Source: Pseudomonas sp. WN033 (GTDB lineage: Bacteria; Pseudomonadota; Gammaproteobacteria; Pseudomonadales; Pseudomonadaceae). Taken from it: a DNA stretch of 64,000 bases. Position 1 is the stretch's first letter; each line of letters starts with the position of its first letter. Under the pieces are notes generated by a model. That model worked only from the letters and a program-made list of their open reading frames with translations, had not been told where the DNA came from and searched no databases. Positions 19,938-30,145 of the stretch are shown one piece after another. Position numbers and translations under genes: made by a program. The stretch is from NCBI GenBank assembly GCA_002287035.1, contig NSKG01000008.1, positions 124,001 to 188,000 on the forward strand, written 5' to 3'.

Positions 19938-21332
19938 ATGACCACTTTGACCTGCTTCAAGGCTTACGACATCCGTGGTCAGCTTGGCACGGAGCTGAAT
20001 GATGACATCGCCTATCGCATTGGCCGGGCCTTTGCCCGGTTCCTGTCGCCCAAGCGTATTGTGCTGGGTGGCGATGTGCGGGAAACCTCGCCAACCCTAA
20101 AGGCGGCATTGGCCAATGGTCTGCGCGACGAAGGCGTCGAGGTGCTGGATCTGGGGCTGACCGGCACCGAGGAAGTTTATTTCGCCACCTTCCATCTGGG
20201 TGTGGATGGCGGTATCGAGGTTACGGCCTCGCACAATCCAATCGACTACAACGGCTTCAAACTGGTGCGCGAGGGGTCGCGGCCGATTTCTGCCGATACC
20301 GGCCTGGCCGACATCCGGGCCATGGCCGAGCAGATGCAGATCAGTCTGGTCGATGGCCGCGACCCCTCTGTGCCGGAATCGGCACGTGGTGGTTATCAGC
20401 AGGTGGATACCCGAGCGGCCTTTGTCGAGCACCTGTTGGGCTATATCGATCCGGCCGCGTTCAAGCCGCTGAAGCTGGTGGTCAATGCCGGGAATGGCGC
20501 TGCCGGGCCAGCCCTGGATGCCATCGAAGCGGCATTCAAGCGCCTGGGCGTGCCGGTCGAATTCATCAAGATCTGCCATGAGCCTGATGGCAGCTTCCCC
20601 AATGGCATTCCCAATCCGCTGCTGGTGGAAAACCGGGCGGTGACCCGGGATGCGGTGCTGGCGCACAAGGCGGATATGGGCATTGCCTGGGATGGCGATT
20701 TTGACCGCTGCTTCCTGTTTGATGAGCAGGGCCGTTTCATCGAAGGTTATTACATCGTCGGTCTGCTGGCCGAGGCGTTTCTGCAGAAGGAGCCGGGCGC
20801 GCGGATCATCCATGACCCGCGGCTGGTCTGGAATACCGTGGAGCAGGTGCAGGCCAACGGTGGGGTGCCGGTGCAGACCAAGGCTGGACACGCCTTCATC
20901 AAGGAGCGGATGCGCAAGGAAGATGCGGCCTACGGTGGCGAGATGAGCGCGCATCACTATTTCCGTGATTTCGCCTACTGCGACAGCGGCATGATTCCCT
21001 GGTTGCTGGTGGCTGAACTGATGTGCCGCAAGGGTAAGCCGCTGTCGGCGCTGGTCGATGAACGGATTGCCGCTTACCCCTCATCCGGTGAGATCAACTT
21101 GAAGGTATCCGATGCGCCTGCGGTGTTGCGGGAGATCGAACGCCAGTTCGCCTCTGGCGCCGAGGATGTGGATTATACCGACGGGGTCAGCGTGGCCTTT
21201 GCCGACTGGCGCTTCAACCTGCGCGCGTCCAATACCGAGCCGGTGATCCGCCTGAACGTCGAGAGCCGGGCAGATCAGGCACTGATGGAAGCAAAGACTG
21301 AAGAGTTGCTGGCGGCTATCCGTAGCCTTTGA
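19938..21332 (+). CDS. manB: Phosphomannomutase (CpsG/ManB type)
   Basis: The 464-residue alpha-D-phosphohexomutase has all four family sites: the phosphoserine loop [13 protein letters not shown] near residue 102, the metal loop DGDFDRC near 250, the sugar loop [10 protein letters not shown] near 334, and the phosphate site RASNTEP near 430. It converts mannose-6-phosphate to mannose-1-phosphate for ManC. Start and length match CpsG/ManB more closely than AlgC. An upstream ATG at 19914 in frame would add eight unlikely residues. The ATG at 19938 follows GGAGAT. Confidence 0.93.
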   Translation: MTTLTCFKAYDIRGQLGTELNDDIAYRIGRAFARFLSPKRIVLGGDVRETSPTLKAALANGLRDEGVEVLDLGLTGTEEVYFATFHLGVDGGIEVTASHNPIDYNGFKLVREGSRPISADTGLADIRAMAEQMQISLVDGRDPSVPESARGGYQQVDTRAAFVEHLLGYIDPAAFKPLKLVVNAGNGAAGPALDAIEAAFKRLGVPVEFIKICHEPDGSFPNGIPNPLLVENRAVTRDAVLAHKADMGIAWDGDFDRCFLFDEQGRFIEGYYIVGLLAEAFLQKEPGARIIHDPRLVWNTVEQVQANGGVPVQTKAGHAFIKERMRKEDAAYGGEMSAHHYFRDFAYCDSGMIPWLLVAELMCRKGKPLSALVDERIAAYPSSGEINLKVSDAPAVLREIERQFASGAEDVDYTDGVSVAFADWRFNLRASNTEPVIRLNVESRADQALMEAKTEELLAAIRSL

Positions 21333-21340
21333 GTTTGCTT

Positions 21341-21423
21341 TCGCGGCCGCAGGCCGCTCCTACCGATGGTGCGGTGTGCCGGTGGTGTGGTGTGTTCGGG
21401 TAGGAGCGGCCTGCGGCCGCGAA
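21341..21423. repeat. REP inverted pair (REPIN-like)
   Basis: Two type A REP units face each other: a minus-strand copy at 21341-21364 and a plus-strand copy at 21400-21423. Each reads GTAGGAGC, then stem GGCC-TGC-GGCC, then GCGAA. They lie between the convergent manB and hepT ends, where they could also terminate transcription. Confidence 0.85.
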
Positions 21424-21428
21424 GCGGA

Positions 21429-21869
21429 TTAGCTATATTGGCCGGGTCGGTCGATGGTAGCCGTTGCCTGGGCAATGGACTGAGCAAACTGACGGAAGTC
21501 CTTCAGGTGCCGGCTGGCAATGGCATGAACAATTTGAATGTTCAACTCACTGTAGTTGTGCACGGCCAGATTGCGAAAGCCAACAGATTTTTTCATTTTC
21601 CCGGCGAGTTCGTTATCGATCAAGCCGGTTTGAGCCAGGCGTTCAAAGGTTTCGCCCATGGTGTTGGGTGGCGGCGCTGACGATGTGCTTAGACAGTGTG
21701 CGCCGATATCAACACACAGTTGTACGGCTCTGCTCAGGTTCAGCACAATGACGTCCTGCAGGTCCAGGTCATGCTCCAGTGCTTCTGCGGTGGCTGGGCA
21801 TTTCTCGGCTATGCGATTGAGGCAACGTTGCAGGGAGTCGAGTTTCTTTTCAATGATCAGGCTGTCCAT
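21429..21869 (-). CDS. hepT: HepT-family HEPN RNase toxin
   Basis: The 146-residue helical protein is of the HepT/DUF86 group. The HEPN motif Rx4HxY appears as RNLAVHNY near residue 100, preceded by SVGF as in characterised members. In type VII toxin-antitoxin systems HepT is an RNase that the MntA nucleotidyltransferase silences by adding AMP to the tyrosine of this motif. Its start overlaps the mntA stop by 13 bases. The catalytic residues are intact. Confidence 0.88.
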   Translation of the reverse strand: MDSLIIEKKLDSLQRCLNRIAEKCPATAEALEHDLDLQDVIVLNLSRAVQLCVDIGAHCLSTSSAPPPNTMGETFERLAQTGLIDNELAGKMKKSVGFRNLAVHNYSELNIQIVHAIASRHLKDFRQFAQSIAQATATIDRPGQYS

Positions 21870-22246
21870 GATTGCCGCCTTTCCTTGAGCATTCTGCGTA
21901 CGTAAGGCAGGAAGTCTTCACTATCGAAAATATGCCGTTTGATCAGCTCTGCATGTTGGCTGTCAGTCCCTTTCAGGCGTATGCCATGATTCAGAATTTC
22001 TCCCAGCAAGGGTTCGCCAGCCAGGTTGAGGTCTATCAGGTCAACGGCACGCCCGGACAGAGCAGCGAGCTGTTCAATCAGTTCCAGGCGTTGTTCGGGT
22101 AGCAGAGGGTGGGAGGTGGAAATGGCAATATCAACATCGCTTTCCATCCGTGCCGCCCCCTTGGCCAGGGAGCCGAACAGGTAAGCTTGCCGGATATCCG
22201 GTATGCTGTTGAGATAGTGGCTGATGGCGATAACTTCAGGGGTCAT
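21857..22246 (-). CDS. mntA: MntA-family antitoxin nucleotidyltransferase
   Basis: The 129-residue minimal nucleotidyltransferase has GSLAKGAARMESDVDIAIS near residue 24, fitting GS-x10-DxD, with VDLIDLN supplying a third acidic residue near 85. MntA antitoxins transfer AMP to the partner HepT. The ATG at 22246 begins MTPEVIAISHYLNS, where the family begins. A long upstream extension of the open frame has no conserved content. The gene is divergent from galE, leaving about 96 bases for both promoters. Confidence 0.87.
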   Translation of the reverse strand: MTPEVIAISHYLNSIPDIRQAYLFGSLAKGAARMESDVDIAISTSHPLLPEQRLELIEQLAALSGRAVDLIDLNLAGEPLLGEILNHGIRLKGTDSQHAELIKRHIFDSEDFLPYVRRMLKERRQSWTA

Positions 22247-22342
22247 TGTAGCCCTGCAGGACAGTGATCCGACGCCATGAGTGTAACCTAATTCGGTAAA
22301 CCGGGGGCATTCACCAGCCAACCCGGTACTGGGAGTTGAGTG

Positions 22343-23362
22343 ATGGGCAAGACCATTCTGGTCACTGGTGGGGCTGGCTACATTGGCTCGCATACCTGTA
22401 TTGAGCTGCAGGCTTCGGGCTATGAGGTGCTGGTGCTGGATAATTTCAGCAACAGCAGTCCTGAGGCGCTGCGCCGGGTCGAGCAGATCAGTGGCAAGCC
22501 GTTGACCCTGGTGGAAGGCGATATTCTGGATGCTGAGCTGCTCGCGCGGCTGTTTGCCGAACACGCCATCGAAGCTGTCATTCACTTTGCCGGACTCAAG
22601 GCGGTGGGTGAGTCGGTGCAGCAGCCGCTGCGTTATTACCACAATAACGTCGCAGGGACATTGACCCTGTGTGAGGCCATGCAGCGGGCAGGGGTGCGCA
22701 ATCTGGTATTCAGTTCTTCTGCTACGGTTTACGGCGATCCTATCGAGCTACCGCTGCGTGAGGATATGCCTACCAGCGCGACCAACCCCTATGGCCGCTC
22801 GAAGCTGATGATCGAAGAGCTGCTCAAGGACCTGCACCGCTCTGAACCCGGCTGGAATATTGCCCTGCTGCGTTACTTCAATCCGGTTGGTGCTCACCCC
22901 AGCGGCTTGATCGGTGAGGATCCCAGTGGTATTCCCAACAACCTCATGCCCTATATCGCTCAGGTAGCGGTGGGGCTGCGTGAAGCGTTGCAGGTCTTCG
23001 GCTCGGACTATCCGACGCCCGATGGTACTGGCGTGCGTGATTACATTCATGTCATGGACCTGGCCAGTGGGCATGTAAGGGCTCTGGAGTGGCTGGCTGA
23101 GGGGCAGGGTGTGCGGGCTTTCAATCTGGGGACCGGCCAGGGCTGTTCGGTGCTGGATATGCTGCGTGCCTTTGAGCAGGCCTGCGGCAAGGCCTTGCCC
23201 TATGAGCTGGTCGACCGCCGTCCTGGTGATGTGGCCAGTTATTACGCCGATCCTGCACGCGCCGAAGCCGAGCTGGGTTGGCAGGCCAAGCAGGGAGTTG
23301 AGCAGATGTGTGCCGACACCTGGCGCTGGCAGTCGCAGAATCCGCAAGGCTATCGTAGCTAA
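22343..23362 (+). CDS. galE: UDP-glucose 4-epimerase
   Basis: The 339-residue enzyme interconverts UDP-glucose and UDP-galactose (or the N-acetyl forms). It has ILVTGGAGYIGSHTCIEL at residues 4-21, VFSSSATVYG near 122, and the YGRSK YxxxK pair near 148. The length is normal. A GTG one codon upstream (22340) is too close to the GGGAG ribosome site, so ATG at 22343 is chosen. It sits among other sugar-precursor genes. Confidence 0.95.
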   Translation: MGKTILVTGGAGYIGSHTCIELQASGYEVLVLDNFSNSSPEALRRVEQISGKPLTLVEGDILDAELLARLFAEHAIEAVIHFAGLKAVGESVQQPLRYYHNNVAGTLTLCEAMQRAGVRNLVFSSSATVYGDPIELPLREDMPTSATNPYGRSKLMIEELLKDLHRSEPGWNIALLRYFNPVGAHPSGLIGEDPSGIPNNLMPYIAQVAVGLREALQVFGSDYPTPDGTGVRDYIHVMDLASGHVRALEWLAEGQGVRAFNLGTGQGCSVLDMLRAFEQACGKALPYELVDRRPGDVASYYADPARAEAELGWQAKQGVEQMCADTWRWQSQNPQGYRS

Positions 23363-23371
23363 CCCTACTGT

Positions 23372-23615
23372 GTAGGAGCGGCCTGCGGCCGCGAAGCGGA
23401 TTACGAGCGGCCCAAAACCCATTCGCGCTCGCAGAGCGCTCCTACCGGTGTTTGCGGTGTGCCGGTGCTGCAGTGTGTTTGGTAGGAGCGGCCTGCGGCC
23501 GCGAAGCGGATTACGAGCGGTCCAAAACCCATTCGCGCTCGCAGAGCGCTCCTACCGGTGTTTGCGGTGTGCCGGTGCTGCAGTGTGTTTGGTAGGAGCG
23601 GCCTGCGGCCGCGAA
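23372..23615. repeat. Tandem REP array, 110-bp period
   Basis: Type A REP units (plus strand) occur at 23372, 23482 and 23592, exactly 110 bases apart. Inverted type B units lie between them at 23422-23446 and 23532-23556. The two complete 110-base periods differ by about one base (CGGCCC versus CGGTCC), so this is a recent tandem duplication. The array fills most of the galE-glmS gap. Confidence 0.9.
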
Positions 23616-23684
23616 GAGGCACGTGCTCGGCGGCGCTCGTGTTAAACTCCGACTTTCTTTGCCCGTTGCATCAAGGACATCATC

Positions 23685-25514
23685 ATGTGTGGAATCGTTG
23701 GCGCCATTGCTCAGCGCAATATCACCCCCATCCTGCTTGAGGGCTTGCGCCGGCTGGAATATCGCGGCTATGACTCGGCTGGCGTGGCGGTTCTGGCCAG
23801 CGACGGAAGCATTCAGCGGGTACGTGCGGTAGGCAAGGTAATCGAGCTGGAAAAGGCCCTGGAGGTCGCGCCAGCTGGCGGTCATCTGGGGATTGCCCAC
23901 ACCCGTTGGGCTACGCATGGCAAGCCGGCTGAGCATAACGCGCACCCGCACCTGTCGCAGCGTCTGGCGATTGTCCATAACGGCATCATTGAAAACCATG
24001 CGCCGCTGCGCAAGCGCCTGATCGATTTGGGTTACAGCTTCACTTCGGAAACTGACACCGAAGTGGTAGCGCACCTGCTGGCGCACTATTACGCCGAAAA
24101 GAAAGACTTGCTCGAAGCCTTCCGCGCGACCCTGGGCGATATTCATGGTGCTTACGCCTTGGCGATCATTCACCAGGACCAGCCTGAAACCCTGTACTGC
24201 GCCCGTGCCGGCAGCCCGCTGGTGATTGGTGAGGGCAGCGACGAGCATTATCTGGCGTCCGACCCGCTGGCGCTGTTGCAGGTCACCGACCGCTTCCGCT
24301 ATCTGGAAGAGGGCGACTACGCCCGTATCACCCGCACCGGCTGCGATATCTGGAGCCGTGATCATCAGGTCGCCGAACGCCCGGTCAAGCGTTATGAGCA
24401 TGCCGCGCACAGCCTGGAAAAGGGCGAGTACCGGCATTACATGCTCAAGGAAATCTTCGAGCAGCCCGATGCCATCAGTGACACCCTGGCAGGCACTTTG
24501 GGCGATGATCATGTGCTGACGGCGGTGCTGGGCCCAGAGGCGGAAACCCGCCTGGGCGAGATCCGCAACATCCACATCGTTGCTTGTGGCACCAGCTACC
24601 ATGCCGGTCTGGTGGCTCGTTACTGGATTGAGGAGCAGGCCGGGATTCCCTGTCAGGTCGAGGTGGCCAGTGAGTACCGCTACCGCACTGTGGTCGTGCC
24701 TGACGGTACGCTGCTGATCACCATCTCCCAGTCGGGAGAAACCGCCGATACCCTGGCGGCGCTGCGCTATGCCAAGGATCAGGGCTATCTGGCCACGCTG
24801 GCAATCTGCAACGTGGCCGGCAGCTCACTGGTGCGCGAGGCTGACTGGCGGCTGTTGACCCATGCTGGCCCGGAAATCGGTGTGGCTTCGACCAAGGCTT
24901 TTACCACTCAGTTGGTGGCGCTGCTGTGGTTGACCACGGCGCTGGTGCAGGTGCGTGGTGGGGGTGCCGCGCTGGTGGCGAGCAATGTAACGGCGCTGCG
25001 CAGTCTGCCGGGCCTGGTATTGCAGGCGCTGGGGCTGGAGCCGCAGATCACTGCGCTGGCTGAGCGGTTCGCCAACAAGCATCATGCGCTGTTCCTTGGC
25101 CGTGGCCCGCATTATCCGATTGCCATGGAAGGGGCGCTCAAGCTCAAGGAAATCTCCTATATTCACGCCGAGGCCTACGCCGCTGGTGAACTTAAACACG
25201 GCCCGTTGGCGCTGGTGGATGAGGACATGCCGGTGGTCAGCGTGGCGCCCAGCGACAGTCTGCTGGAAAAGCTCAAGTCCAATCTGGAAGAGGTGCGCGC
25301 ACGCGGTGGTCAGTTGATTACCTTCGCCTGTGAAACCGTGGAGCACCACGACGATAGCAACAGCGTGACCTATACCTTGCCCTGGGTGGAGGACTGCATC
25401 TCTCCGGTGTTGTACACCATTCCGTTGCAGTTGCTCAGTTACCACGTGGCCCTGGTCAAGGGTACCGACGTGGACAAGCCGCGTAACCTGGCCAAGTCGG
25501 TGACGGTCGAGTAG
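23685..25514 (+). CDS. glmS: Glutamine-fructose-6-phosphate aminotransferase (isomerizing)
   Basis: This 609-residue enzyme makes glucosamine-6-phosphate, the first step to UDP-GlcNAc. The N-terminal nucleophile is Cys2 in MCGIVGA, followed by HTRWATHG near 73 and HNGIIEN near 97 for glutamine hydrolysis. Two SIS domains follow (ISQSGETADTLAALR near 349; GRGPHYPIAMEGALKLKE near 475), ending in PRNLAKSVTVE. Length and ends match GlmS. It supplies precursor for peptidoglycan and for the amino sugars of the O-antigen cluster. Confidence 0.98.
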   Translation: MCGIVGAIAQRNITPILLEGLRRLEYRGYDSAGVAVLASDGSIQRVRAVGKVIELEKALEVAPAGGHLGIAHTRWATHGKPAEHNAHPHLSQRLAIVHNGIIENHAPLRKRLIDLGYSFTSETDTEVVAHLLAHYYAEKKDLLEAFRATLGDIHGAYALAIIHQDQPETLYCARAGSPLVIGEGSDEHYLASDPLALLQVTDRFRYLEEGDYARITRTGCDIWSRDHQVAERPVKRYEHAAHSLEKGEYRHYMLKEIFEQPDAISDTLAGTLGDDHVLTAVLGPEAETRLGEIRNIHIVACGTSYHAGLVARYWIEEQAGIPCQVEVASEYRYRTVVVPDGTLLITISQSGETADTLAALRYAKDQGYLATLAICNVAGSSLVREADWRLLTHAGPEIGVASTKAFTTQLVALLWLTTALVQVRGGGAALVASNVTALRSLPGLVLQALGLEPQITALAERFANKHHALFLGRGPHYPIAMEGALKLKEISYIHAEAYAAGELKHGPLALVDEDMPVVSVAPSDSLLEKLKSNLEEVRARGGQLITFACETVEHHDDSNSVTYTLPWVEDCISPVLYTIPLQLLSYHVALVKGTDVDKPRNLAKSVTVE

Positions 25515-25541
25515 TCCGTTTCTGTTTTGATGGTGAGCATA

Positions 25542-25606
25542 TCGCGGCTGCAGGCCGCTCCTACCAAACTTAGCCAGCTCCGGTAGGAGCGCCTTGCAGG
25601 CGCGAA
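25542..25606. repeat. REP inverted pair with variant stems
   Basis: A minus-strand unit at 25542-25565 reads GTAGGAGC with stem GGCC-TGC-AGCC, which has one mismatch. The plus-strand unit at 25583-25606 has stem GCCT-TGC-AGGC, a third fully paired variant (type C). They separate the convergent glmS and chemoreceptor genes. Confidence 0.82.
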
Positions 25607-25616
25607 GAAAAGACGC

Positions 25617-27176
25617 TCAGCGTCGGTTAAAGCGCTCTACCAGCGCGGCCTGATTGGCGGCGGTGCCTGCCAGTTCCTGGCTGAGGCTGGCGCTGCGTTG
25701 GGCCTGGTCGGCAGTGGTGTCGGACAGGGTCGCGATATTCACCACGTTGCGGTTGATCTCTTCTGCTACCGCACTCTGCTCTTCAGCGGCACTGGCAATC
25801 TGGTTGGCCATGTCGTTGATCCGTTCGATGGCAGCGCGAATGCCATCCAGCGCTTCATCAGCTTCAATCACCTGAGCCACCCCGACTTCAGCCTGCTCGT
25901 TGCCGGCACGCATGGTATCCACGGCGCGCTGGGCAGCCTGTTGCAGGTTGGCGATCAGTCCATGAATCTGCTCGGTTGAGTCGGCGGTACGGCTGGCCAG
26001 GGCCCGGACCTCATCGGCTACCACGGCAAAACCACGTCCCTGCTCACCGGCCCGGGCTGCTTCGATGGCGGCGTTGAGGGCCAGCAGGTTGGTTTGTTCG
26101 GCAATCCCCTTGATCACATCGACCACGGTGCCAATCTCCTTGGCATCGCTGGCCAGTTGCGCCGAGACGCTGGCGGCTGAGTTGACCGATTCGGACAGTA
26201 GTTCGATGGCGTCGCGGGTCTTGCTTGCCACCACCTTGCCGTGGTTGGCCAGTTCGTTGGCGTCACGGGTGGCTTCGGCGGCGCGCTGGACGTTACCGGA
26301 AACTTCCTGAGTGGCCGCTGCCATTTCATTGATGGCGGTAGCTACCAGATCGGTTTCCTGACGTTGCCGGCTCAGGCCTTTGTGGCTTTCGCCGGCCAGG
26401 TGGCTGGCTTCGCCGGCTTGCAGGCGCAGTTGCTCGGCGCTGTCGAGCAGCCGGGTCAGACAGGTACGCAACCGAGCCTGCTGACTGTGCAGGGCCATTT
26501 CCAGTTGCCCGAGGGTGCCACCATAAGGGGTGTACATCTGGGCCAGCAGCGGGTCGCTGATGCTGTTGTCGGCCGCTTGCAGAATGCGTTGCAGACGTTG
26601 CTCGTGCAGCGCCTTCAGGGCAAAGGCCGCGGGCACGCCCAGCGCTGCTGCCAGCACAATACCCCAGCCGCCCAGGGCAAACCCGGCAACTGCACCCAGT
26701 GCGCCCAAGGCGGTGACCGGCAGCACTTGCGAGGTGGTGCCGGCCCAGTCGGTAGGAATGGCTTTCTGGCCCTTGTTCAGGCGGCTGTACAGTGCCTCGG
26801 CGCGGCTGACCTGGCCTGCTGTGGTCTTGACCCGGACCGACTCAAAGCCGGCCACCTGACCTTTCTCCCAGATCGGTGTGACGAAGGCATTGACCCAGTA
26901 GTGGTCACCGTTCTTGCTGCGGTTCTTGACGATCCCCATCCAACTGCGCCCGGCTTTCAGGTCTTTCCACATGTGTTCGAACACCGCGGCAGGAACATCC
27001 GGGTGGCGGACCAGATTGTGCGGGCTGCCGATCAGTTCCTCGCGGGTAAAACCACTGATGTCCACAAAAGCGTCATTGCAATAGGTGATGATGCCCTTGA
27101 GGTCGGTGGTGGAGATCAGTCGCTGGCTGTCACTGAAAGTACGTTCGCGTTGAGTGACGGGCTGGTTGTTACGCAT
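25617..27176 (-). CDS. PAS-domain methyl-accepting chemotaxis protein (Aer-like)
   Basis: The 519-residue receptor has an N-terminal PAS domain (about residues 20-120, with [23 protein letters not shown] and [17 protein letters not shown]) and no periplasmic domain. One or two hydrophobic stretches lie near 150-190, then a long coiled coil with the signalling tip [34 protein letters not shown] near 370-405 (one continuous helical hairpin). This layout matches Aer-type energy-taxis receptors, where the PAS domain binds FAD. Ligand here is inferred. It would signal through CheA and CheW. Confidence 0.88.
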   Translation of the reverse strand: MRNNQPVTQRERTFSDSQRLISTTDLKGIITYCNDAFVDISGFTREELIGSPHNLVRHPDVPAAVFEHMWKDLKAGRSWMGIVKNRSKNGDHYWVNAFVTPIWEKGQVAGFESVRVKTTAGQVSRAEALYSRLNKGQKAIPTDWAGTTSQVLPVTALGALGAVAGFALGGWGIVLAAALGVPAAFALKALHEQRLQRILQAADNSISDPLLAQMYTPYGGTLGQLEMALHSQQARLRTCLTRLLDSAEQLRLQAGEASHLAGESHKGLSRQRQETDLVATAINEMAAATQEVSGNVQRAAEATRDANELANHGKVVASKTRDAIELLSESVNSAASVSAQLASDAKEIGTVVDVIKGIAEQTNLLALNAAIEAARAGEQGRGFAVVADEVRALASRTADSTEQIHGLIANLQQAAQRAVDTMRAGNEQAEVGVAQVIEADEALDGIRAAIERINDMANQIASAAEEQSAVAEEINRNVVNIATLSDTTADQAQRSASLSQELAGTAANQAALVERFNRR

Positions 27177-27368
27177 GAAGGTGTCCTGTGCAGCGGAAGG
27201 CCATCGTGCACCGGTGGCCGAAATTCTTGTCTATGCTGGGTGTATCGGCCTGAGCCATGGGTTCTTGAGCACGGCCGGGATGATTTTTCCTCTATTGCCA
27301 TACCGTGGCGAGTATAGCAGTAGAGCATAAGCCTGATGCAGAACTAAGACTAAAAGGAGACTGCCGCA

Positions 27369-30095
27369 ATGCCCAATAGTCTGGATACCCTCAGTACCTT
27401 GCAGGTTGGAAGCACCAGCTACCGATACCATGCGCTGCCCAAGGCAGCTCTGACGCTGGGTGATATCAGCCGCCTGCCGATGTCGCTCAAGGTGCTGCTG
27501 GAGAACCTGTTGCGCCACGAGGATGGCGTGACTGTCACCCGGGATGATATTCAGGCGATGGCTGACTGGCTCAAGGCCCGGCACTCTGATCGTGAGATTC
27601 AATACCGCCCGGCCCGGGTACTGATGCAGGATTTCACCGGGGTGCCGGCGGTGGTTGATCTGGCGGCGATGCGCGAGGCGGTGGCCAAGGCCGGTGGTGA
27701 TCCACAGCGGATCAACCCGCTGTCGCCGGTTGATCTGGTGATTGACCATTCGGTGATGGTTGACCGCTTTGCCGATGCTTCGGCGTTTCATGACAACGTG
27801 GCCATCGAGATGCAGCGCAATGGTGAGCGTTATGCGTTCTTGCGCTGGGGACAGAAGGCCTTCGACAACTTCCGCGTGGTGCCGCCGGGCACGGGCATCT
27901 GCCACCAGGTGAATCTTGAGTATCTGGCCCAGAGTATCTGGAGCGAGGAGCGTGACGGCGAGCGCTGGGCTTATCCGGACACGCTGGTTGGTACCGACTC
28001 GCACACCACCATGGTCAATGGCCTGGGGGTGTTGGGCTGGGGTGTTGGCGGTATTGAGGCTGAGGCGGCGATGCTGGGTCAGCCGGTGTCGATGCTGATC
28101 CCCGAAGTGATCGGCTTCAAGCTGACCGGCAAGTTGCGCGAGGGCATGACCGCTACCGATCTGGTGCTGACCGTGACCCAGATGCTGCGCCAGAAGGGCG
28201 TGGTCGGCAAATTTGTCGAATTCTATGGCGATGGCCTGGCTGATCTGCCGTTGGCCGACCGGGCGACTATCGCCAATATGGCTCCGGAGTATGGTGCGAC
28301 CTGTGGATTCTTCCCGATTGACGACGTGACTCTGGGCTATCTGCGCCTGAGTGGGCGCAGTGATGAACTGGTGGCGCGGGTCGAGGCCTACAGCAAGGCC
28401 CAGGGTCTGTGGCGTGAGCCGGGTCATGAGCCGCTTTTCACCGACACGTTGCATCTTGATATGGGCCAGGTTGAGGCCAGCCTGGCCGGGCCGCGGCGGC
28501 CGCAGGACCGTGTGGCGCTTGGCGATGTAGCCAAGGCCTTCAACGATTTGCTGGCCTTGCAGGTTGCCCCTGCCGACCAGGAACAGGCCAGGCTGGAAGG
28601 TGAGGGCGGTGGTACGGCCGTTGGCAGCCCGCAGGGTCAAGTCTCAGTGACGATGGATGGTGAACGGTTCAATCTCAGTCATGGGGCGGTGGTGATCGCG
28701 GCGATTACTTCCTGTACCAATACCTCCAATCCGAGCGTGATGATGGCCGCCGGGCTGCTGGCGAAAAAGGCTGTGCAGCGTGGCCTGAAACGCCGGCCAT
28801 GGGTCAAGTCATCACTGGCGCCGGGCTCCAAGGTGGTCACCGATTATTTGCTCAAGGCTGGTCTGACTGACTACCTGGATCAGTTGGGCTTCAATCTGGT
28901 CGGCTATGGTTGCACCACCTGTATCGGCAACTCGGGGCCGCTGCCGGAGCCGATTGCCAAGGCGGTCAGTGAGCAGGATCTGGTGGTTTCGGCCGTGTTG
29001 TCCGGCAACCGCAACTTCGAAGGCCGGGTGCATCCGCAGGTCAAGGCCAACTGGTTGGCTTCGCCGCCGCTGGTGGTGGCTTACGCGCTGGCTGGCAGCT
29101 CCCGGATCAACCTGCATGATGAGCCGTTGGGGCTGGACGGCAACAACAAGCCGGTATTTCTCAAAGACATCTGGCCCAGCAATGCGGAAATCGCCGAGGC
29201 GGTGGCGCTGGTCGAGGACAGCATGTTCCGTGAGCGCTATGCCGATGTGTTTACCGGCGATGAACACTGGCGGTCCATTCAGGTCGGTGAAGGCAAGACT
29301 TACCAGTGGGATAGCCAGTCCACCTACGTTCAGCACCCACCATTTTTTGAGCGGATCGACGAGCCATTGGTTGGGCTTGAGCCGGTTGAGCAGGCTCGCG
29401 TGCTGGCGGTGTTTGGTGACTCGATCACCACTGATCACATTTCACCGGCGGGTAATATCAAGGCCAGCTCGCCCGCGGGTGAGTATTTGCAAAGCCTGGG
29501 CGTCAAGCCCGAAGACTTCAACTCCTACGGCTCACGACGCGGCAATCATGAAGTGATGATGCGCGGCACCTTCGCCAATATTCGCATCCGCAACCTGATG
29601 CTGGCTGGGGAGGAGGGCGGTGAGACCATTCATGTGCCCAGCGGTGATCGGATGTCGATCTATGCTGCCGCCATGCGTTACCAGCGTGACGGCACTCCGT
29701 TGGTGGTGCTGGCCGGCAAGGAATACGGCACTGGCTCAAGCCGTGACTGGGCGGCCAAGGGCACTAATCTGCTGGGTGTTAAGGCGGTGATCGCTGAGAG
29801 TTTCGAGCGGATTCACCGCTCCAATCTGGTAGGCATGGGGGTATTGCCGCTGCAATTCGTTGATGGTGCGTCGGTGGCCAGCCTGGAACTGGATGGTCAT
29901 GAAGTCATCGATGTGCTGGGTATCGACGATGAACTCAAACCAGGGCAACTGCTGAACGTAAGAGCCACCCGCACCAACGGCGAGCGCATTGAGTTCAAGG
30001 CCAGGTGCCGAATCGATACCGGTAACGAGATTGATTACTTCAAGGCTGGCGGGATTTTGCATTACGTGCTCAGGCAGGTGATTGCCGGCCACTGA
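27369..30095 (+). CDS. acnA: Aconitate hydratase A
   Basis: The 908-residue aconitase isomerises citrate to isocitrate in the TCA cycle. Cluster cysteines lie in [13 protein letters not shown] and [14 protein letters not shown], binding a 4Fe-4S cluster, and the swivel domain contains [13 protein letters not shown] and [13 protein letters not shown]. The length matches AcnA. ATG at 27369 follows an AAGGAGA ribosome site. The reverse strand has a long open frame that is only a shadow of this gene. Confidence 0.97.
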   Translation: MPNSLDTLSTLQVGSTSYRYHALPKAALTLGDISRLPMSLKVLLENLLRHEDGVTVTRDDIQAMADWLKARHSDREIQYRPARVLMQDFTGVPAVVDLAAMREAVAKAGGDPQRINPLSPVDLVIDHSVMVDRFADASAFHDNVAIEMQRNGERYAFLRWGQKAFDNFRVVPPGTGICHQVNLEYLAQSIWSEERDGERWAYPDTLVGTDSHTTMVNGLGVLGWGVGGIEAEAAMLGQPVSMLIPEVIGFKLTGKLREGMTATDLVLTVTQMLRQKGVVGKFVEFYGDGLADLPLADRATIANMAPEYGATCGFFPIDDVTLGYLRLSGRSDELVARVEAYSKAQGLWREPGHEPLFTDTLHLDMGQVEASLAGPRRPQDRVALGDVAKAFNDLLALQVAPADQEQARLEGEGGGTAVGSPQGQVSVTMDGERFNLSHGAVVIAAITSCTNTSNPSVMMAAGLLAKKAVQRGLKRRPWVKSSLAPGSKVVTDYLLKAGLTDYLDQLGFNLVGYGCTTCIGNSGPLPEPIAKAVSEQDLVVSAVLSGNRNFEGRVHPQVKANWLASPPLVVAYALAGSSRINLHDEPLGLDGNNKPVFLKDIWPSNAEIAEAVALVEDSMFRERYADVFTGDEHWRSIQVGEGKTYQWDSQSTYVQHPPFFERIDEPLVGLEPVEQARVLAVFGDSITTDHISPAGNIKASSPAGEYLQSLGVKPEDFNSYGSRRGNHEVMMRGTFANIRIRNLMLAGEEGGETIHVPSGDRMSIYAAAMRYQRDGTPLVVLAGKEYGTGSSRDWAAKGTNLLGVKAVIAESFERIHRSNLVGMGVLPLQFVDGASVASLELDGHEVIDVLGIDDELKPGQLLNVRATRTNGERIEFKARCRIDTGNEIDYFKAGGILHYVLRQVIAGH

Positions 30096-30102
30096 AATAT
30101 CT

Positions 30103-30142
30103 CACCCCTGGGAGCCTGGAGCATCTGCTCCAGGCTGGGGTG
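30103..30142. terminator. Bidirectional hairpin between convergent genes
   Basis: AGCCTGGAGCA and TGCTCCAGGCT form a perfect 11-bp stem with a 2-base loop, with outer CACCCC and GGGGTG also pairing. It sits between the ends of acnA and the secreted beta-propeller gene. There is no strong T-run, so termination is likely but not certain. Confidence 0.6.
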
Positions 30143-30145
30143 GCC

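Noticed and set aside
19938-21332. AlgC-type phosphomannomutase/phosphoglucomutase
   Set aside because: Start, length and [13 protein letters not shown] match the CpsG/ManB subfamily better.
23372-23615. CRISPR-like regularity of a 110-base repeat
   Set aside because: The spacing is a direct duplication of a REP pair with nearly identical spacers, no short unique spacers, and no cas genes.
27231-28640. Minus-strand open frame of 469 codons
   Set aside because: It lies opposite acnA, has no family motif, and its content follows the codon bias of acnA.
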